Shown here: positions 52,731 to 63,065 of the stretch, piece by piece | Position numbering within the stretch: position 1 is the first letter of the stretch | Layout of the letters: each line of letters begins with the position of its first letter | Source of the DNA: Maylandia zebra | Taxonomy: Eukaryota; Chordata; Actinopteri; Cichliformes; Cichlidae | Assembly: GCF_041146795.1 (NCBI RefSeq) | Contig: NC_135178.1 | Coordinates: forward strand, 1,633,344-1,697,343 | Direction: 5' to 3' | Length of the DNA: 64,000 nucleotides | Position numbers and translations under genes: made by a program | Notes under the pieces: generated by a model | What the model saw: only the letters and a program-made list of their open reading frames with translations | Databases searched by the model: none | What the model was told of the DNA's origin: nothing

Positions 52731-53421
52731 GTCATGTTTGCTGCCACTCGGAGCCTGTCTCAACCTCTCCCTGAAATCTGTGCAGCATCCTTTACTCTTC
52801 ATTTCCTACCATTGCATCCTTGCCTCTGCCTTCACTCGCTTCCTCTTGATTTCCAAAGTCGTCCTCCAGCACTACCATCCAACGCTGCTCCAGCTGTCAC
52901 TCGTTACTCTACGCCCCGCCCTTGATACACGCCCACAACACAAAATCATGGCCAAAAGATCTGAAACTGATAAAAAAGAAGAAGAAAAAATTGCAGCTGT
53001 AAAAAACAACAACAGAAAACAGACAAAGGATACTTTATTCAAAATAATTCATCTGCTTGTTTGTTTTAATTTTTAAATGTCAAAAACAGATGGAAATCAC
53101 TTTTCCAGATGAACAAAGCTTTTGATCCTAATTTAGTTCCATAGCAATGCGCCACATTTGACACGGCAGCAATACCCACGGCAGGCTGTACCCAGTCTGT
53201 CCCCGGGGCCCATAGTGGGACCCATCAGCTCGGTGGTACATGCTGCTTCGGTGGCCTTAAAGAGCTTGGTCTCACTCTCTTATCTATATAAATTAGCGAG
53301 GATTTGACACGTGCTGTGGGACCATTTCCTAACACATGTTAAACAACAGCAGTTTTCAGACTCTTGCTTGTCGTGACAGGCTTCACTGTGAGTTTCCTTG
53401 TAGCTGCTGTAAAGTGAACCG
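52731..53421. other. No recognised gene
   Basis: A 112-codon + frame (52738-53076) has no domain I recognise and overlaps the LINE relic flank. Confidence 0.4.
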
Positions 53422-53427
53422 CACTGT

Positions 53428-55793
53428 TATGGCGTTATTTTTGTGCCACTATTCTGCAGTGTTGGGACTAACGCGTTATTAAGTAACGCGTTACAGTAAC
53501 TACGTTATTATTGTGGTAACGAGCACGGTAACTAGTTATTATGCCAAAATCAGGAACGCGTTACTCGTTACTGGGATTTAGATAGGGTCGTTACTCGTTA
53601 CTTCGTGTGGTGGCTATCACGGAGCTTCCACAGATTCAGTAACGTTAGCAAGTGGTGGAGGCCAGCAGGTGGATGAAGGAAAAGGGACCCGAGGCGGCCG
53701 CCGGTCCAAGTGTGAACTGAACTTCAGGTAAGAAGTTATGACCTGCAGTCTCTCTGGGTCAGATATAAACCAAGTTTAGGTGGAGTTTATTTTCGTTATT
53801 CTGACTTTCTCCGTACTGCGTGCTAGCTAGCATGACGGAGTTTCTATACAGCTGGGTGGTGCTATGAAGTTAATGATGTTGAACCTTATTTTGTTCATAA
53901 GTTATTAGAGTTGCCAACCGTCCCGTCTGGTATTCAGAGGAAATATTACGCGTTTCTTATTGAGGTGAAAAGGAACAGTTTGTCCCGTAATTCAGCTGCA
54001 ATGAAAAAGACACAAAGCTGGAGTTATTCTGTGTTTACGCTGCACAGCTGCCTCTCCTCTCATTCTCCCGTTTCTACTTCAATCATGAAACTGATCAATG
54101 ATCAGCTGATCAGCTCTCTTGTTTGTTTATCGCCCACTTTGCGCCGAAAGAGGAAACCAGCGGATGTCACGCTAAACAACAGCAGCACGTTTAAGCTTGA
54201 TCAGCTGTTGTTAGACTTTATTTAATATTACTTTCTAGTATCAGCTGATGTTTGCTGGAGCCACAGCTGTAAAGCTGCTGGTCATGATATGGTTTGGTTA
54301 TCTGGTGAGAGGGAAACATGAAGATGAAACCAGGAGATGTCCTTACTGGATCATCAGAGCTGTGATGGAGAAACAGGTTTACCTTTTAGGTGACATGGAT
54401 GAGTTGAAGTTATGAACTGTTTCTGAGAGACAAATAACACCAGGATCCTTTTCTAAGTAGCTGACAGCTGGTAACTGTGCAGGGGCGGGTCTAGCAAAGT
54501 GTTGCCAGGGGGGTATGTAGGGCATTAACAGGGAAAGGGGGGCACAAAGAAATACTTTTCTTTCTTATTCTCATTTAAAATGTCTCGCTTTTAAAAAATA
54601 ATTATCTGAATCTTACAACAAACGATTGATAGATTGATGCATATATACCATCAGAACAGTGTACATCACTGTCACAACAGTGTTTATTTTCATTCAAAGG
54701 CTTTATGATTTTTCCTATAATGGTGGGCCGGTCTCTAGTCAAAATGCCCGGGCCAGTTTTCTGTCCCAGTCCAGCCCTGTATGCAGCTCATCTGCAGTCT
54801 GGTGTTACCTACATCTTCCTATTCAGAAGGCAGAATTTCCGAGTTCTGAGTACAATCGAAAGCACCACGACTGCAGTTTTTGTGTTGGATGTAAAAGGCG
54901 CACATGACGCTGTGACGTAGGCTAGAATCATGGCAGCAGTCAATGACGGTCCAGGCGTGGGATTTCTCTCGTGGAAATATGCACATTATCTTTTCCTTTC
55001 TATTGGTAGGTGGCACAGTGCACTGTGGCAAGTAAGCAAGCTAGAAGACTGCAAAGTTATGGGAGCAACACATTAACAAGAGAATTCTGAGTAAAACCAA
55101 AGTTACTTTCCCTAGTAACTAGTTACTTTGAAAGTAACGAGTAACTTGAAGTAACTGCGTTACTTTTGAGAGAAGTAACTAGTAATGTAACTAAGTTACT
55201 ATTTTAAAGTAACTTACCCAACACTGCTATTCTGAGCACACGTAAAAAAAAGTTTGCAGGTGCAAGTGTTGTATTTTGAGGAGAAATTTATTTTGAGCGA
55301 AGAAAAGCTAAATTTGAGTGAACAAAATTCATTGCTGCGTGCAAAAGATGTATTTCAGTGTTTGCTATTATCCACACACACACCAGCAGCCCCTCTCGCT
55401 CAGTTTTTGCATTTGCGCTCGCTCGCAATGTGTCGCTCGCGCTCTCAACATTTCTGCCCGTGCGCGTTCAACTCTTTCTCTACACCGTTATATTTGTGCC
55501 ACAAAACCAGCCAATCACAGACTTGGATGCAAAAAACTCTGATTGGCTGTTCTGGTCTCCAATCAGCTCGAAATGACGAAATGCAATATCCCAGAATGCA
55601 TTTCGTTCAAAACTCAAACGAGGCAGTGGCGGAGGAAGACAGAGTTTGAAATATTACTCTGTCTGCGTCACAAAATAAACTTTAAAGATATTTTCCATGC
55701 GAGAATGTTTCTGTGTAAACTTCAAATACCATCACATATTTGCACAAGTGCTCTGACGTTTTCGGAGCTGCCTGGCACAAAAATAACGCCATA
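53428..55793. mobile_element. MITE (588 bp without insertion), split by a hAT element
   Basis: Ends TATGGCGTTATTTTTGTGCC and inverted GGCACAAAAATAACGCCATA, flanked by a 6-bp duplication CACTGT (53422-53427 and 55794-55799). A hAT-type element inserted 29 bp from its left end. The interior carries CCAAT-type segments (AGCCAATCACAG, CTGATTGGCTGT) and ATCCCAGAATGCATTTCG. A partial copy lies at 14196-14660. Superfamily not determined. Confidence 0.8.
53457..55226. mobile_element. hAT-type element nested in the MITE
   Basis: Ends CAGTGTTGGGACTAACGCG and inverted AACTTACCCAACACTG, flanked by an exact 8-bp duplication CTATTCTG (53449-53456 and 55227-55234). Subterminal runs of GTAACGAGTAAC/GTTACTTCG words are inverted. 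The 1770-bp interior holds segments also found in the 44.1-47.3 kb family, although the termini differ. No transposase. Confidence 0.88.
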
Positions 55794-55799
55794 CACTGT

Positions 55800-55863
55800 A
55801 GCTTCACCTGGAAGTGATCACACTGACCGGAACAACAAGATGGCGAGGACTGTGGTGCTTCGG
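55800..55863 (+). promoter_or_regulatory. Candidate promoter and first exon beside the MITE
   Basis: GGAAGTG (ETS-like, 55811-55817) is followed by ACCGGAACAACAAGATGGCG, where AAGATGGCG is a YY1-type motif seen at many start sites. An ATG at 55840 opens MARTVVLR and ends at CTTCGG|GTAGGC, a possible donor. It could be the first exon of the PIAS-like gene, but the junction phases do not give an open frame into 59938. Tentative. Confidence 0.35.
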
Positions 55864-57110
55864 GTAGGCGAAAACAAAACACAACCTGTAACTCGTGTTG
55901 ACGCTGAAGCTTGTAACGAAGAAAGCAGCTGATGTGTGTTTGTGTGAGTGATGGGCGAGGTGGGCGCCCACAGGCAGGGATGAGCGTAGTCACGGGAATC
56001 GTGGACGTTTCACTATGTAGCCCTGATGCTAACACAGGCTAGCCAGTCTCTGCTAGCTCCCAACAACCCGCTGTTATTATAAGTTAATGCGCCTGAAGCT
56101 CGCACACTGTCTTGATGTACTACGTGTTGTATGTGGCAGACATGAGTGTGAGGTATGGTGTAAGAAACATAATAGTTTCCGTGGGAATCTTAAACCAAAC
56201 TGCTAATCGAAAAAACTACATACACCCGATTAGCCAAAAGTTATCGCGAGGCTGTGAGTTAAACACGATGTACACAAACATGTTAAAACATCCGGGTTTT
56301 CATTTTATTAGTAACGAGATTACAGAAACTTTGCTTTCATGTCGTGTTAAATATTCCTGATCCAGCGCTCGTTCACCGCGTCTGTATCATCACACTGTCG
56401 TGGGTTCACTCACCGTGGACGTGACACTGAAACAAGACCCCAGATAAAGGACAAACTAAGCTGGGCACTTGGCCGTGCTGTTGTGTGTTCGTCTTCAGTT
56501 CTGAGAAACTAGAATCAGTTGTTTGTTCAGCTGATGAAATCAGGTCTGTCACTTTCATTCAGACAAACATTTAAACTCGCTTTTGAAAGTTCAAATGGAT
56601 TCATTAAAAACACAATGAAATACACGATTGAAGTACTTTTCTTACGCTCTAGTTTTCAGTTCAAACATATAACAAATCCACGTTGTAATAATAAACTTTG
56701 ACATTTGATCTTTTTCAACTGCAAATTAAGTTAAACTTCATCAAATCTGTTTAATTCAGTCAGATAGTTCTGAGTTTTGTCAAACACACCAACACTGTAT
56801 CTGTCATAAATGTTGCCATCCGACAGTTTCAAATTACATGCAGTTTATTCCTGATGATACAGCAGCTGTGATAAATCACTATAACATGTTGTTGTCACGT
56901 AGAGACAAATTCATATGAAGATATTACTGCTTATTATTGCTGTGAAGCCTTCTTCTTATAACCAGAGCAGCTGCTCAGTCGAATCCTTTTCAGTTGTCCT
57001 TGTTGATAAAGACTCATTCTTTGGAAATCTGCCTGCATTTATAAATTAGACCTTTTAACCAGTCAGCCTAAGCAGCTGTGTCCAGAAAGGTTGCCTCAGG
57101 TGAAATGGGC
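55864..57110. other. No recognised gene
   Basis: AT-rich, short frames only. If the promoter at 55.8 kb is real, this is intron. Confidence 0.4.
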
Positions 57111-57117
57111 CCTCTCG

Positions 57118-57490
57118 TTTAGTAGTCAAAGTCAGCTTTATTGTCAAAGATCATATGTACAGTCGTACACAGGAATTTGGAATTGCAATGCTCCCCCAGT
57201 GTACACTAAAAATACAAAGAGAAGGAAATAAAAACAAAATAAAATAAAAAGTTTTATGTACAACACAATACAACACTACACAATTATTTAAACAGCAGTG
57301 TCCAACACAATCGTAGTGATTGTGGGTAAGTTCGTGTGCAGTGGGAGTGGGGCAGTCAATGAAAGGCTGATGGTGGTGGGTCAGAGTTTGTATGTTTGGA
57401 GGGGGGGCTCAGAGGGAAGAGGTGCATGCAGGTCTGGAGATCATGTGTGAGAGCAGGGAGTGAATTCAGCATCCTATTGACCTGTGGCGT
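57118..57490 (-). mobile_element. LINE 3'-UTR fragment
   Basis: On the + strand AAAGTCAGCTTTATTGTCAA, TATGTACAGTCGTACACAGG and GGAATTGCAATGCTCCC are words I know from the reversed 3' ends of fish LINEs. No coding part remains. Confidence 0.5.
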
Positions 57491-58339
57491 GCCTGTATCG
57501 ATAGAGTTAGGATTAGTGTTGCCACACAAAATATCACGTGACCTTACTTTAAAGAAAAAAGGAAGACCTACAGAATGAAGCGACGCAGGATTTTCATTTA
57601 GTACCATAAGTGTATCTACTCAACATCTTCTAATGAGTTCCAACCTCGGTGACCTCGACCTAAATGTCAGAGTACGTTTTCTGGGAATCTTGGGAATGTG
57701 ATAAGTTGAGGATGAGATGATGTAGGATGTTTTAAAGTTGATACCATAGAGTTGAGGGGAGACACTGATGGATTGCAGTAGTTTTTGTAAGAATGTGTTT
57801 TAAGCCTGAGACTAGATGAAGGATGATTAGCATGTTTAACGAACAGAAAAAAGACAAGTACTGTGTGGATGTCACCTGCCTCTAGGGTTGGGAAACGAGG
57901 ATTCCTTGGAATCGTTAGTCGGTCTGCCTATAGATCCCAGTTATCAGTTCTTGCACCCTCGTTACGATCAGCTGATTTCAGTTTGTGGAGGAGGAACACA
58001 GCAGCGCAGTCCGCAGCGTGGACATGACTTTTATTTTTATTGCACAAAAGGATGAGAGCGTGATGGTAAAGTGAGACTGCTCCAGGACAGAATCACACTA
58101 TTAACACAACTTCAGCTCTTTACAAGCACATGCACAGACAACATGCTAACGCTAACGCTAAACTAGCCAAGATCCCAGAGTGACGTTAAAGCTGAGTAAA
58201 TGCTGACCCCAGACCAGCACCGTTACAAAGTGAGCTGCTGCTGAACTTGAACAGGCAGCAAACTGATGAGCAGTCAGGCTGCAGGTTTCTACCTGTTGAT
58301 GTTTCTACAGTAGAATCACTTTGAAGTGTCTTTGTGCTG
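57491..58339. other. No recognised gene
   Basis: At 57886-57930 a TAGGGTTGGGAAACG start resembles a hAT-type terminus but no matching partner end with a duplication was found. Confidence 0.35.
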
Positions 58340-58347
58340 GTTTCATT

Positions 58348-58986
58348 ATGAAATGGGCGATATGACCTGAAATCCATATCACGATATAATTTGAAGCACG
58401 TGCGGTAACGATATATATCGCGATATATTCTTTTCTTCTGTATAACGTATTTTCCACACTATAAGGACTTAAAATCCTTTAATTTTCTCAGAAGTCGAGA
58501 GTGTGCCTTATGTATGAATTCTGGTTGTGCTTACTGACCTCGAACCGATTTTGGCTGCAGAAATCTGTTAAAAATGTTTTAGTACAACTTTGTAAGCCGC
58601 ACTGCTTGATGAATCGTCAGAGCATTACGGCTGCCGTAGTGAGGAGCTTCGCGGAGTAATCTGGGTCCAAAACTCCGTCCGCTTCAGGTCCCAAAGTCAA
58701 ACGAACACTGAGAACATTAATGAATCAATGTTACCGAAGTGGAGGAAGCGCAGTTTTTGGCTTTCTCCATATTTCAACAGTGCTTCATCTCTTTGCTATG
58801 ACTGTCGCCCGCCATCATTTGCAGATGATAATGGTTGTAGCCGCTGCGATGCTTTCGACCAAAACAGGCGCAGCTTGATGACATCATCAACATGCGCTAT
58901 CGCGATAGAGCGGTATAGTCAAAATCTCTATCGTTGGCCAAATTTATATCGTTTCTATCGTATATCGTCTCTATCGCCCACCCCTA
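58348..58986. mobile_element. hAT-like MITE with degraded left end
   Basis: The right end TATCGCCCACCCCTA is matched by a left end ATGAAATGGGCGATAT. GTTTCATT (58340-58347) and GTTTCATA (58987-58994) match at 7 of 8 bases. Subterminal ATATATCGCGATATA and TATCGTATATCG words are inverted. 639 bp, no ORF of note. Confidence 0.7.
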
Positions 58987-58994
58987 GTTTCATA

Positions 58995-59903
58995 CATAAA
59001 CACTCAGAGAAAGATCACGAGTGTCCTCATCAGGATAGCATCTGTGCTGGTGTGTGGGGCTGTAGCCTCAGGTTATATTGTTAAATGGTGATTATGAGAC
59101 AGTGTGTTTCAGCTTATTTTACAGAGTAACCTGAAAGTAATGTTATGAGTGGTATATATCAGATTTGTTATATCCTCCTCAGCTCCCGTCCCTCTGCTGT
59201 GGGATCGTGGCAGAAATGTCCTGTTTTGTCTCTGCTTGATAACCATGTAAGCTGAAGCTTGCTGTGTGTCAGTAACCCACATGTTGTCGTGTGTGTTTCA
59301 CACATGATGACATGTGACTAGTTTAGTGACACAAACAAACACTTTATTCAGTAAAAACAAGCTGGTGTTGAACTTGTTGGGAAAATGTTTGAACCAGAGA
59401 AACTGTGGAGTCCTCTCACAGCAGCCGGCTGTACGTCAGCTGCTATGAATGAATTCACATTATGACATTATTATTCCAGTCAAACCCTGAGGCAACAACA
59501 TGTTGATATGTTGATAAAACACCTGCAGTTATAATATTGTAAAGTACTAACAAAAGGGCCTCTTTTGCTTTTTTATGCAACATTATTCTAAAAATGTTAC
59601 TGTACGCTCAGATCTACATCACACAGTTGTGCTTTTTTCACTCAGTGCATCAGTATGACTGTAGAAAACTCTTTGAATTTGTTTTTATTTTATGCTAGTA
59701 TTCAGTCATGTACCGTCGAGGCGTGTTACTGGGCTCAGTATCAGGCTGTCTCTGTTTACGTATGAAGGAGCTGTGTTACCAGTCTGTCTCCAACCGTGGA
59801 GGTCCAACCATCACTGCTGCTTGTTCTCTGTTGATTGAAGGCTAACCATAGTAAATACGCATTCATTTCTCTATGTTAAACAGGAGTAAGTTCTGTAACA
59901 CAG
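58995..59903. other. No recognised gene
   Basis: The SAP-domain exon expected upstream of a PIAS PINIT exon was looked for here and not found. Confidence 0.45.
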
Positions 59904-60049
59904 ACGGGTGAAGCAGCCGTGTGTCCCCACATCCACCATGAATCTCCAGCAGCCAGCCCCTCCCATCCCCCCTGTCCACCCTGATGTGCAGATGAAGCCT
60001 CTTCCCTTCTACGATGTGCTGGATGTTCTGATCAAACCTTCAAGTCTAG
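59904..60049 (+). CDS. PIAS-family SUMO ligase, single exon (start of PINIT domain)
   Basis: From ATG at 59938 the frame reads MNLQQPAPPIPPVHPDVQMK followed by PLPFYDVLDVLIKPSSL, and ends at CTAG|GTCTGC in phase 1. The HPDV-(3)-PLPFY-(6)-LI-P-SL pattern is the beginning of the PINIT domain in PIAS proteins, closest by eye to PIAS2/PIAS3. The phase-1 end after SL fits the known PIAS exon boundary. PIAS proteins are E3 SUMO ligases that regulate STATs and other transcription factors. The N-terminal SAP domain, normally encoded by the same exon in mammals, is absent: an in-frame TAA lies at 59896-59898, and an acceptor is possible at 59902-59903. The donor is weak. No later PIAS exon is seen to 64000. 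It may be the start of a short isoform, or an isolated duplicated exon. Confidence 0.6.
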
Positions 60050-61150
60050 GTCTGCTTTCACTTTGTTTTTAACACTGAAAGTCAAATGTTTTATTGGGTT
60101 AATACGATAAGAAATGTCGGCCTTTACTCGTGTAAACTGAGCCCAGTGTAGAGCACAGATAAACCATTGCAGGGGTGTCAGACTTCCTGTTCCATGACCT
60201 CTTCACAGCAGGTGGATGAACTGCGTCATTTCCTGTGAATTAGAAGCTTTCTCGAGCTTCTCCAGTGTTAGTGCTGCTCATGGTCAGTTAGGTTACATCG
60301 AGGGTAGCAGGGATGATTTATGGCGCCCTCACGCTCATAGGAAGTTCATAGGAACTTGTGAAAAAGTCTTGAAAACATATTGTTTTATTTTATTGTTTTA
60401 TTTTTTGTACCTTTTAACATTTCACAAAGTAAACTTGTTTTGTATTATGAACACATGTTTTTGTTGGCTGGTTAGAGTTGCATGGATCGCAGATTTATCC
60501 GTTTTTTGTGAATATAAGCTGCTGACTGGTGAGCAGAATTTTCAGCTTGGTACGTTAGTGTTCATCGTCAGTTAATCATCAAACATATTTAGTGCTTATA
60601 ACAAATATATTATGCTAAATAAAGACAGATTTTTCCACAATGTATATGATAGTAAGAGTTAGTAAACCTCTATTAAAGTCTCCCTCTGCAGTCTGTTGTT
60701 TCTTAGATTCAGCATTGAAACTGAATTTAAAACAAAACATAGATGATATTCTGTTGCCTCGGCAACCACCAAGATCTCACTGCCTACAGACATTCAGTAA
60801 CTCTCATTGGATAATGTTAATAAATATCTTTCACTAAATATGAACGTTTTCTACCTGTCCTTGTTTAAATTATGAAAGAAGTTATTATGCCTGAGAATCT
60901 CTAGAATGTCGAATACTTTCCACTAAACAGTTGTCTTCTACTTTGGTTAGTTTTTTTAACAACCATTTAAAAAACATATTTTGCTTTAGTTTTATTTTTT
61001 ACTGCAATTCCTGTAGAGTAGCTTTTATAGTGTTAATTCAGTATGTGCTACAAAATAAAAGCCTTTCCTTTACATTAGGTTTGTGGGCATTTTATTTTGA
61101 ATTGTTCTAATCATGGCACTTCAAAGGAACAGCGCATCACAGGAACAGCC
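60050..61150 (+). other. Putative PIAS intron or intergenic; nothing recognised
   Basis: No PIAS exon continuing from SSL (such as the FRETCFAFALTP block) is present. A 119-codon frame at 60216-60575 has hydrophobic stretches but no recognisable domain. Confidence 0.5.
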
Positions 61151-61226
61151 TGTGATGTCACTGTGCACATTCTACTGAAAAACCTATAAATAGGGGAGAC
61201 ATTCAACCAACTTCAGTGGATCTCGG
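61141..61226 (+). promoter_or_regulatory. TATA promoter of the coiled-coil ORF
   Basis: TATAAATA at 61185-61192 is preceded by a CRE-like TGATGTCA at 61153-61160, and the latter is overlapped by an inverted repeat CACAGG-AACAG-CCTGTG. The expected start site is about 61215-61222, leaving a 5' UTR of only about 5-12 nt before the ATG. A near-TATA CRE-like site is a plan known from CREM-driven haploid germ-cell promoters; this link is inference. Confidence 0.6.
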
Positions 61227-62747
61227 ATGGCAGAAACACAAAACAACCTGGTTGTTAAAACAAAGACAAGGCAGACGCAGAGAAACGCAGACGCAAACGC
61301 TGACGCATCTACAATGGCAGAAGCAAAAAAAGCCGCACAACCAAATACTGAAAAGTCTCCTGTGGCACAACCACCAAAGGAAACGGTTGTGAAACCAAAG
61401 AAACAACAAAAGCAAAAACAGAAAAGAGTGGCTGAAGAACCAAGAAGACCAATTACTCGGGCAAATGCCCGGGCTCTTCTTGAAGCTCAAAACAGCACGG
61501 GTTATGGAGCAAACTCGAAAAATGAAGAAGTGCAAAAAAACACTGAAGCCACTCCTGAAAAAGAAAAGGCTGAATCCCTCCCCATTTCAAATGCAAAGGA
61601 GGACATGGAGAGAGAGGGAAATAGGAAGAACCACAGCAGACCAAACCCTGTGCCTAACGGAGGGACTTGGCAATATCAACCCAATCCCACATTTAGACCC
61701 CCGTTTAATCCCTGGCACGAGATTGCTGCTCTCAGACACCAACTGGAAGCCTCCCAATACCATCAGAACAACCTTTACTGTAAAATGGTAGGTGCAAACA
61801 AGAGGGCCTCTTATCACCAGCTTGAGGTGAACAAACTTTGTGAAGAAATTCACGAGAACAAGCGAAATTATGAGGAAACGATTAAAGACCTCATAGAGCA
61901 GCTGGAAGAGGCTTCTAGTAATAAGCCCAATGACATCAGTGAGACAGACACTCTCACAAATGACAATGAAGCTATTGTCATATTGGATGAGGTGATTGCT
62001 ACCCTGCAGGACCAAATCAGCCACCCTACCACAGAGCAGTGTGTGGAGTCTGCCACTCCAACCACAGAGGCTTCACACACTGACTCTGTAGGACTGAAGT
62101 CCTCTAAGGAGGCTGAATTTGAGCTCAAATGTAGGATTCAGCAAGAGCAGATTGAGATGCTCCAGAAACAGCTCCTAGCAGCTCAAAATCAGCTTGAAGA
62201 GCAGGCCGTTAAACATAGGCAGGAGCAGGAGACACTCAACCTGGAAATCAGTGACCTGAAATCCCAGCTCTGCCCCAACAAGGCCCTTCATGATTTGAAG
62301 AGAGAATCTCCTGAGCGAGAGCTGAAAGAGGCCAAAGATTGCTCACTTAAAATCCCACAGCAGCACAAAGAACAAAATTCCACTGCTGCAAATGAAATGC
62401 ATAAATGTGAGCCTCTGAAAGAAAACGAGACTGGAGAACAGGAGAAGATGGAAAAAGAGGACTCACTGCCATCCACTGCAATGTCTCTGCAGGAGCCTCA
62501 GAAAGAAAAAGACACCACAGAACAACAGAAGATCGAAAAAGAAGAGTCAGCTGCATTCTCTGTACAGGGATCTTTGCAAAGTCTACGAGACAAACAGAAA
62601 ATGCTCAATGTCAAGGTGGCTGAACTCGAGAATGAAGTTAAGAGCCTGCCAGAGATTCCGCCAAGTAAGAAGAAGAAGAAGAACAAGAAGAAGCGGAACT
62701 GTGTGCGTCCCCAATTTCACATAATTGGTGTCAACATCAAGTCCTAA
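61227..62747 (+). CDS. Intronless Lys-rich coiled-coil protein (506 aa), family unknown
   Basis: A single open frame from ATG to TAA, unusually long for this AT-rich region. Residues 1-90 are basic and low complexity (ADANADAST, KPKKQQKQKQKR). Residues 90-150 are charged. About 130-165 is Pro/Asn-rich (NPVPNGGTWQYQPNPTFRPP), and about 165-230 is a predicted coiled coil (HEIAALRHQLEASQ, EETIKDLIEQLEEA). Further heptad stretches lie near 250-265, 300-355 (EQIEMLQKQLLAAQNQLEEQ) and 455-482. A nearly repeated unit, EPLKENETGEQEKMEKEDSL and EPQKEKDTTEQQKIEKEESA, occurs around 400-450. The tail is KKKKKNKKKRNCVRP, a likely nuclear signal. No signal peptide or membrane segment. With its own TATA box it looks like a real gene, perhaps lineage-specific or a retrocopy. 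No enzymatic role can be claimed. Confidence 0.65.
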   Translation: MAETQNNLVVKTKTRQTQRNADANADASTMAEAKKAAQPNTEKSPVAQPPKETVVKPKKQQKQKQKRVAEEPRRPITRANARALLEAQNSTGYGANSKNEEVQKNTEATPEKEKAESLPISNAKEDMEREGNRKNHSRPNPVPNGGTWQYQPNPTFRPPFNPWHEIAALRHQLEASQYHQNNLYCKMVGANKRASYHQLEVNKLCEEIHENKRNYEETIKDLIEQLEEASSNKPNDISETDTLTNDNEAIVILDEVIATLQDQISHPTTEQCVESATPTTEASHTDSVGLKSSKEAEFELKCRIQQEQIEMLQKQLLAAQNQLEEQAVKHRQEQETLNLEISDLKSQLCPNKALHDLKRESPERELKEAKDCSLKIPQQHKEQNSTAANEMHKCEPLKENETGEQEKMEKEDSLPSTAMSLQEPQKEKDTTEQQKIEKEESAAFSVQGSLQSLRDKQKMLNVKVAELENEVKSLPEIPPSKKKKKNKKKRNCVRPQFHIIGVNIKS

Positions 62748-63065
62748 AAATCATATTTATATACAACTAAATTGTCAGTGAACATTTGAACCCCTCTCGG
62801 TCGAGACAGAAGGCCACCCCTTCCTGAGCCCGGTTCTGTCAGAGGTTTCTTCCCATTAAGAGGGAGTTTTTCCTCTCCACTGTCGCCAAGTGCTTGCTCA
62901 TAGGGGATTTGGGGGCTTTTTTTTTAACACCAACCACTGGTAAGTTCACTGACATCAAATTTAAGACTCAGCAAATATGGAAATGGATCATTCGTCATCA
63001 AGTGAGGAATCATCCATTTAAAACATGTTTGCTGAGTCATATTTAGTTGTATATAAATATGATTT
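62748..63065. repeat. Inverted repeats around a LINE-tail fragment after the ORF stop
   Basis: A perfect 25-bp inverted pair lies at 62748-62772 and 63041-63065 (core ATTTATATACAACTAAAT). Inner pairs are GTCAGTGAAC (62774-62783) with GTTCACTGAC (62943-62952), and GACTCAGCAAA (62966-62976) with TTTGCTGAGTC (63028-63038). The arms are interrupted at about 62793-62935 by an L2-type tail fragment. The arrangement looks like a MITE or foldback split by another insertion, starting one base after the stop codon. Confidence 0.8.
62793..62935 (+). mobile_element. L2-type LINE 3'-UTR fragment
   Basis: Diverged copy of the piece at 22980 and 37466: CCTTCCTGAGCCCGGTTCTG, GAGGTTTCTTCCCATTAAGA, CCACTGTCGCCAAGTGCTTG and CTCATAGGGG. 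The terminal AATTG repeats are missing. Confidence 0.75.

Noticed and set aside
61203..62686. Minus-strand frames of 62-145 codons opposite the coiled-coil ORF
   Set aside because: They are shadows of the longer + frame, which has its own promoter elements.
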